From: MAG-120531 sp041163765
GTDB lineage: Bacteria > Bacteroidota > Bacteroidia > Flavobacteriales > Flavobacteriaceae
Reading direction: 5' to 3'
Length of the DNA stretch: 8,261 bases
Assembly (NCBI GenBank): GCA_041163765.1
Contig: JBEAQS010000076.1
Coordinates: forward strand, 1-8,261
The first letter of the stretch is position 1. Each line of letters opens with the position of its first letter. The translations under genes and the position numbers were made by a program. Of the stretch, positions 6,265 through 8,261 are shown in pieces. The notes under the pieces are model-generated. The model ran no database searches, was not told the origin of the DNA, and was given only the letters and a program-made list of their open reading frames with translations.

Positions 6265-8244
6265 ATGCATTCAACGGACGCGCACCATCTTGATTCCACT
6301 CCCGCATTGGTTTGGAGTCCTTCCCTGGTAGGGACGTCGCGCTACGAGGCATTTGTCGCGTATTGTGCAGCGCATTGCCAGGACCAAGTGACCCAATACG
6401 CGGGGTTGCCACCTTGGAGTCCTGAAGCATTTCACCGATGGTCTACAGGGGATTTGCCTGGTTTTTGGGGCGCAGTTTCCGATTTTTTTGAGATTAACTG
6501 GACCCAAAAACCAGTGACTGTTTATGAGCCTGGTCCTTCATTTTATCAGACCCAATGGTTTCGAGGGGGCCAATTGAGTTATGCAGCGCATATATTGGCC
6601 CAAAAAACCGACGCGAGGCCGGCTTTGGTTGCTTTGGATGAACAAGGAACGGAACGCGTGATCTCGTGGGCCGATTTGGAAAAAGCGGTAGGACATTTGC
6701 AACAACAATTGTTAGCTGCAGGAGTTACTCAGGGAGATCGAGTGGTGGCTATGGCCAGAAACACACCTGAGACAGTCGCGGCGTTTTTGGCAGTCAATGG
6801 ACTAGGGGCCATTTGGTCGAGCTGTGCTCCTGAATTTGGCGCAGAAGCGATCATTGATCGATGTGCCCAGATCGAACCAAAAGTTTTTTGGTACGCCCCT
6901 GAATACCCCTACAACGGCAAAGTCTTTGACCTAAAGGCCAAAGCCCAGCAGGTGATAGCCTCCCTGGATACATTGGCCTGGGCAGCACCTTTGGACGCTT
7001 CTATATGGGAACGCACTGATCCAGCTCCTGAAGTGCGCTGCATACCAGTTGATGCGGATCATCCGATCTGGATACTGTATTCCTCGGGCACCACCGGAAA
7101 ACCAAAAGCTATAGTTCACCGCACGGCAGGTATGGTTATCGAACACGTCAAAGCTCTGGGACTGCACCAGGACGTCCAATCTGGAGAAGGGTATTTCTGG
7201 TACAGCACTACCGGGTGGATGATGTGGAATTACGCGTTATCCTCCTTGCTGTTGGGGGCGACGCTTTACCTGTATGACGGCGCACCAACGTATCCTGATG
7301 CTGGAGTTTTGTGGAGGTGGGCCGCCAGACACGGAATACATCATTTTGGTGCTGGAGCACCTTATTACGGCCATGCTTGTCAACAAGAAGATCCCCTTCA
7401 CGGGAAGTCTTGGCCTGAACTAAAGACATTAGGTGCCACCGGAGCTCCGCTTTCCGCCACCGTCTTTGAAGGGATGCACGAACGTCATCCCAAGGCACAG
7501 ATTATTTCTCTGTCCGGAGGTACCGATGTCTGTACGGCTTTTGTCGGTGGGCACTCCGCCTTACCGGTTTATGCGGGTTATTTACAGGCACCGAGTTTGG
7601 GCGCTGACGTTCAGTCATGGAGCCCAGAGGGTACTGTTTTGCTACGCGAATTGGGGGAGTTGGTGCTCACTAAGCCCATGCCTTGTATGCCGGTTTTTTT
7701 CTGGAACGACACCGATTTCTCACGATACCACAGCAGTTATTTTGACCGATTCCCCGGTGTGTGGTGCCATGGTGATTGGATGCGTGTTGACCCACCCTAT
7801 GGGCTGCAGATCACCGGTCGCTCAGATGCTACACTCAATAGACAAGGCGTGCGTATCGGTACAGCGGAACTGTATCAAGCACTGGAAGATCTTCCTTGGT
7901 TGAAGGATTCCTTGGTGCTTGATCTAGAAGATCCTTCCGGGCAAAAAGCTTCCATGATGCCACTCTTTGTGGTTACGGATACCTTACAGGCCGATCAGAT
8001 TCAGGAAATCAAAGACCAGTTAAGGAGAAGGTGCAGCCCTAGGCATGTACCTGACCGCATTTTTTGGGTTCGAGAAATCCCCTACACCTTAAGTGGAAAA
8101 AAACTCGAAGTTCCGCTTAAAAAGTGGCTGATGGGTATGCCCAAACACCAAGCGATGACGGTGGATGCTTTGAGAAATCCGAGTGCGCTCGATGATTTTG
8201 AGCAGTTGATTCCTCAGATCAAGCGATTTTTTACCCAAAGTTAA
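6265..8244 (+). CDS. aacS: Acetoacetyl-CoA synthetase (acetoacetate-CoA ligase)
   Basis: A 659-residue cytosolic acyl-CoA synthetase of the ANL superfamily, converting acetoacetate, ATP and CoA to acetoacetyl-CoA, AMP and diphosphate. The N-terminus (WSPSLVGTSRYEAF, then FWGAVSDFFEI) matches the start of acetoacetate-CoA ligases and supports the ATG at 6265. The phosphate-binding loop YSSGTTGKPK spans residues 272-281. TGWMMWNY and LSGGTDVCTAF (Gly418-Asp421) are adenylate and substrate pocket motifs; the latter is more like acetoacetyl- than acetyl-CoA synthetases. The hinge region GRSDATLNRQGVRIG covers 518-532, and the C-terminal catalytic lysine is Lys612 in LSGKKLEVPLKK. Length is normal for the family (about 650). 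There is no signal peptide. AAGGA at 6248-6252 lies 12 bases before the start, a weak and rather distant ribosome-binding site. Close spacing to the metalloprotease gene indicates one transcript. The role is ketone-body use or supply of acetoacetyl-CoA for lipid or polymer synthesis; neighbours do not decide between these. Confidence 0.95.
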   Translation: MHSTDAHHLDSTPALVWSPSLVGTSRYEAFVAYCAAHCQDQVTQYAGLPPWSPEAFHRWSTGDLPGFWGAVSDFFEINWTQKPVTVYEPGPSFYQTQWFRGGQLSYAAHILAQKTDARPALVALDEQGTERVISWADLEKAVGHLQQQLLAAGVTQGDRVVAMARNTPETVAAFLAVNGLGAIWSSCAPEFGAEAIIDRCAQIEPKVFWYAPEYPYNGKVFDLKAKAQQVIASLDTLAWAAPLDASIWERTDPAPEVRCIPVDADHPIWILYSSGTTGKPKAIVHRTAGMVIEHVKALGLHQDVQSGEGYFWYSTTGWMMWNYALSSLLLGATLYLYDGAPTYPDAGVLWRWAARHGIHHFGAGAPYYGHACQQEDPLHGKSWPELKTLGATGAPLSATVFEGMHERHPKAQIISLSGGTDVCTAFVGGHSALPVYAGYLQAPSLGADVQSWSPEGTVLLRELGELVLTKPMPCMPVFFWNDTDFSRYHSSYFDRFPGVWCHGDWMRVDPPYGLQITGRSDATLNRQGVRIGTAELYQALEDLPWLKDSLVLDLEDPSGQKASMMPLFVVTDTLQADQIQEIKDQLRRRCSPRHVPDRIFWVREIPYTLSGKKLEVPLKKWLMGMPKHQAMTVDALRNPSALDDFEQLIPQIKRFFTQS

Positions 8245-8261
8245 CCTGCGCCGACAGTTAA

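Noticed and set aside
7433..7903. A 156-codon plus-strand open frame inside the synthetase gene.
   Set aside because: It is a shifted-frame shadow of acetoacetyl-CoA synthetase; the motifs of the main frame run uninterrupted through it.
8258..8260. TTA at the right edge, considered as the stop codon of a convergent minus-strand gene.
   Set aside because: No coding sequence of such a gene lies within the window, so it cannot be distinguished from chance.
8241..8261. Short inverted repeat TTAAC...GTTAA at the right end, considered as a terminator or operator.
   Set aside because: The stem is only five A/T-rich pairs overlapping the stop codon, with no following T tract; too weak to call.

Overview
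This 8.26 kb window carries four protein-coding genes and no RNA gene, mobile element, CRISPR array or large repeat that I can see. It looks like chromosomal DNA of a Bacteroidota (Flavobacteriia/Cytophagia/Saprospiria-like) bacterium of moderate G+C. The reasons are the families present (PD40 propeller-amidohydrolase fusion, DUF5117/DUF5118/Met-zincin protease), signal peptides ending in Ala-Gln, start codons without a convincing Shine-Dalgarno sequence, and promoter-like sequences that resemble the TTTG/TAnnTTTG type. This placement is inference from protein style, not from a marker gene.

Layout: two divergent transcription units are separated by an 80-base gap at 3831-3910. Leftward, a 1133-residue exported protein (429-3830, minus) has an N-terminal TolB/PD40-type beta-propeller and a C-terminal metal-dependent amidohydrolase domain. 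Three bases after its stop begins an exported glutathione peroxidase (1-425, minus), which runs off the left edge. Rightward, a 781-residue exported zinc metalloprotease (3911-6256, plus) is followed after 8 bases by a 659-residue cytosolic acetoacetyl-CoA synthetase (6265-8244, plus). The last 17 bases hold nothing I can call.

How they may work together: three of the four products have signal peptides and probably act in the periplasm or outside the cell. The protease and the amidohydrolase fusion are plausible partners in breaking down peptides or related amide compounds. The peroxidase would protect the same compartment from peroxides. Acetoacetyl-CoA synthetase activates acetoacetate inside the cell, a product of ketogenic amino-acid breakdown, so a protein-catabolism theme is possible but unproven. 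Both large exported proteins contain no cysteine at all, whereas the cytosolic synthetase has ten.

I did not find a clearly new biological system. The points most worth following are the unknown substrate and altered metal-site residue of the amidohydrolase fusion, the tight gene pairings, and the shared divergent promoter.
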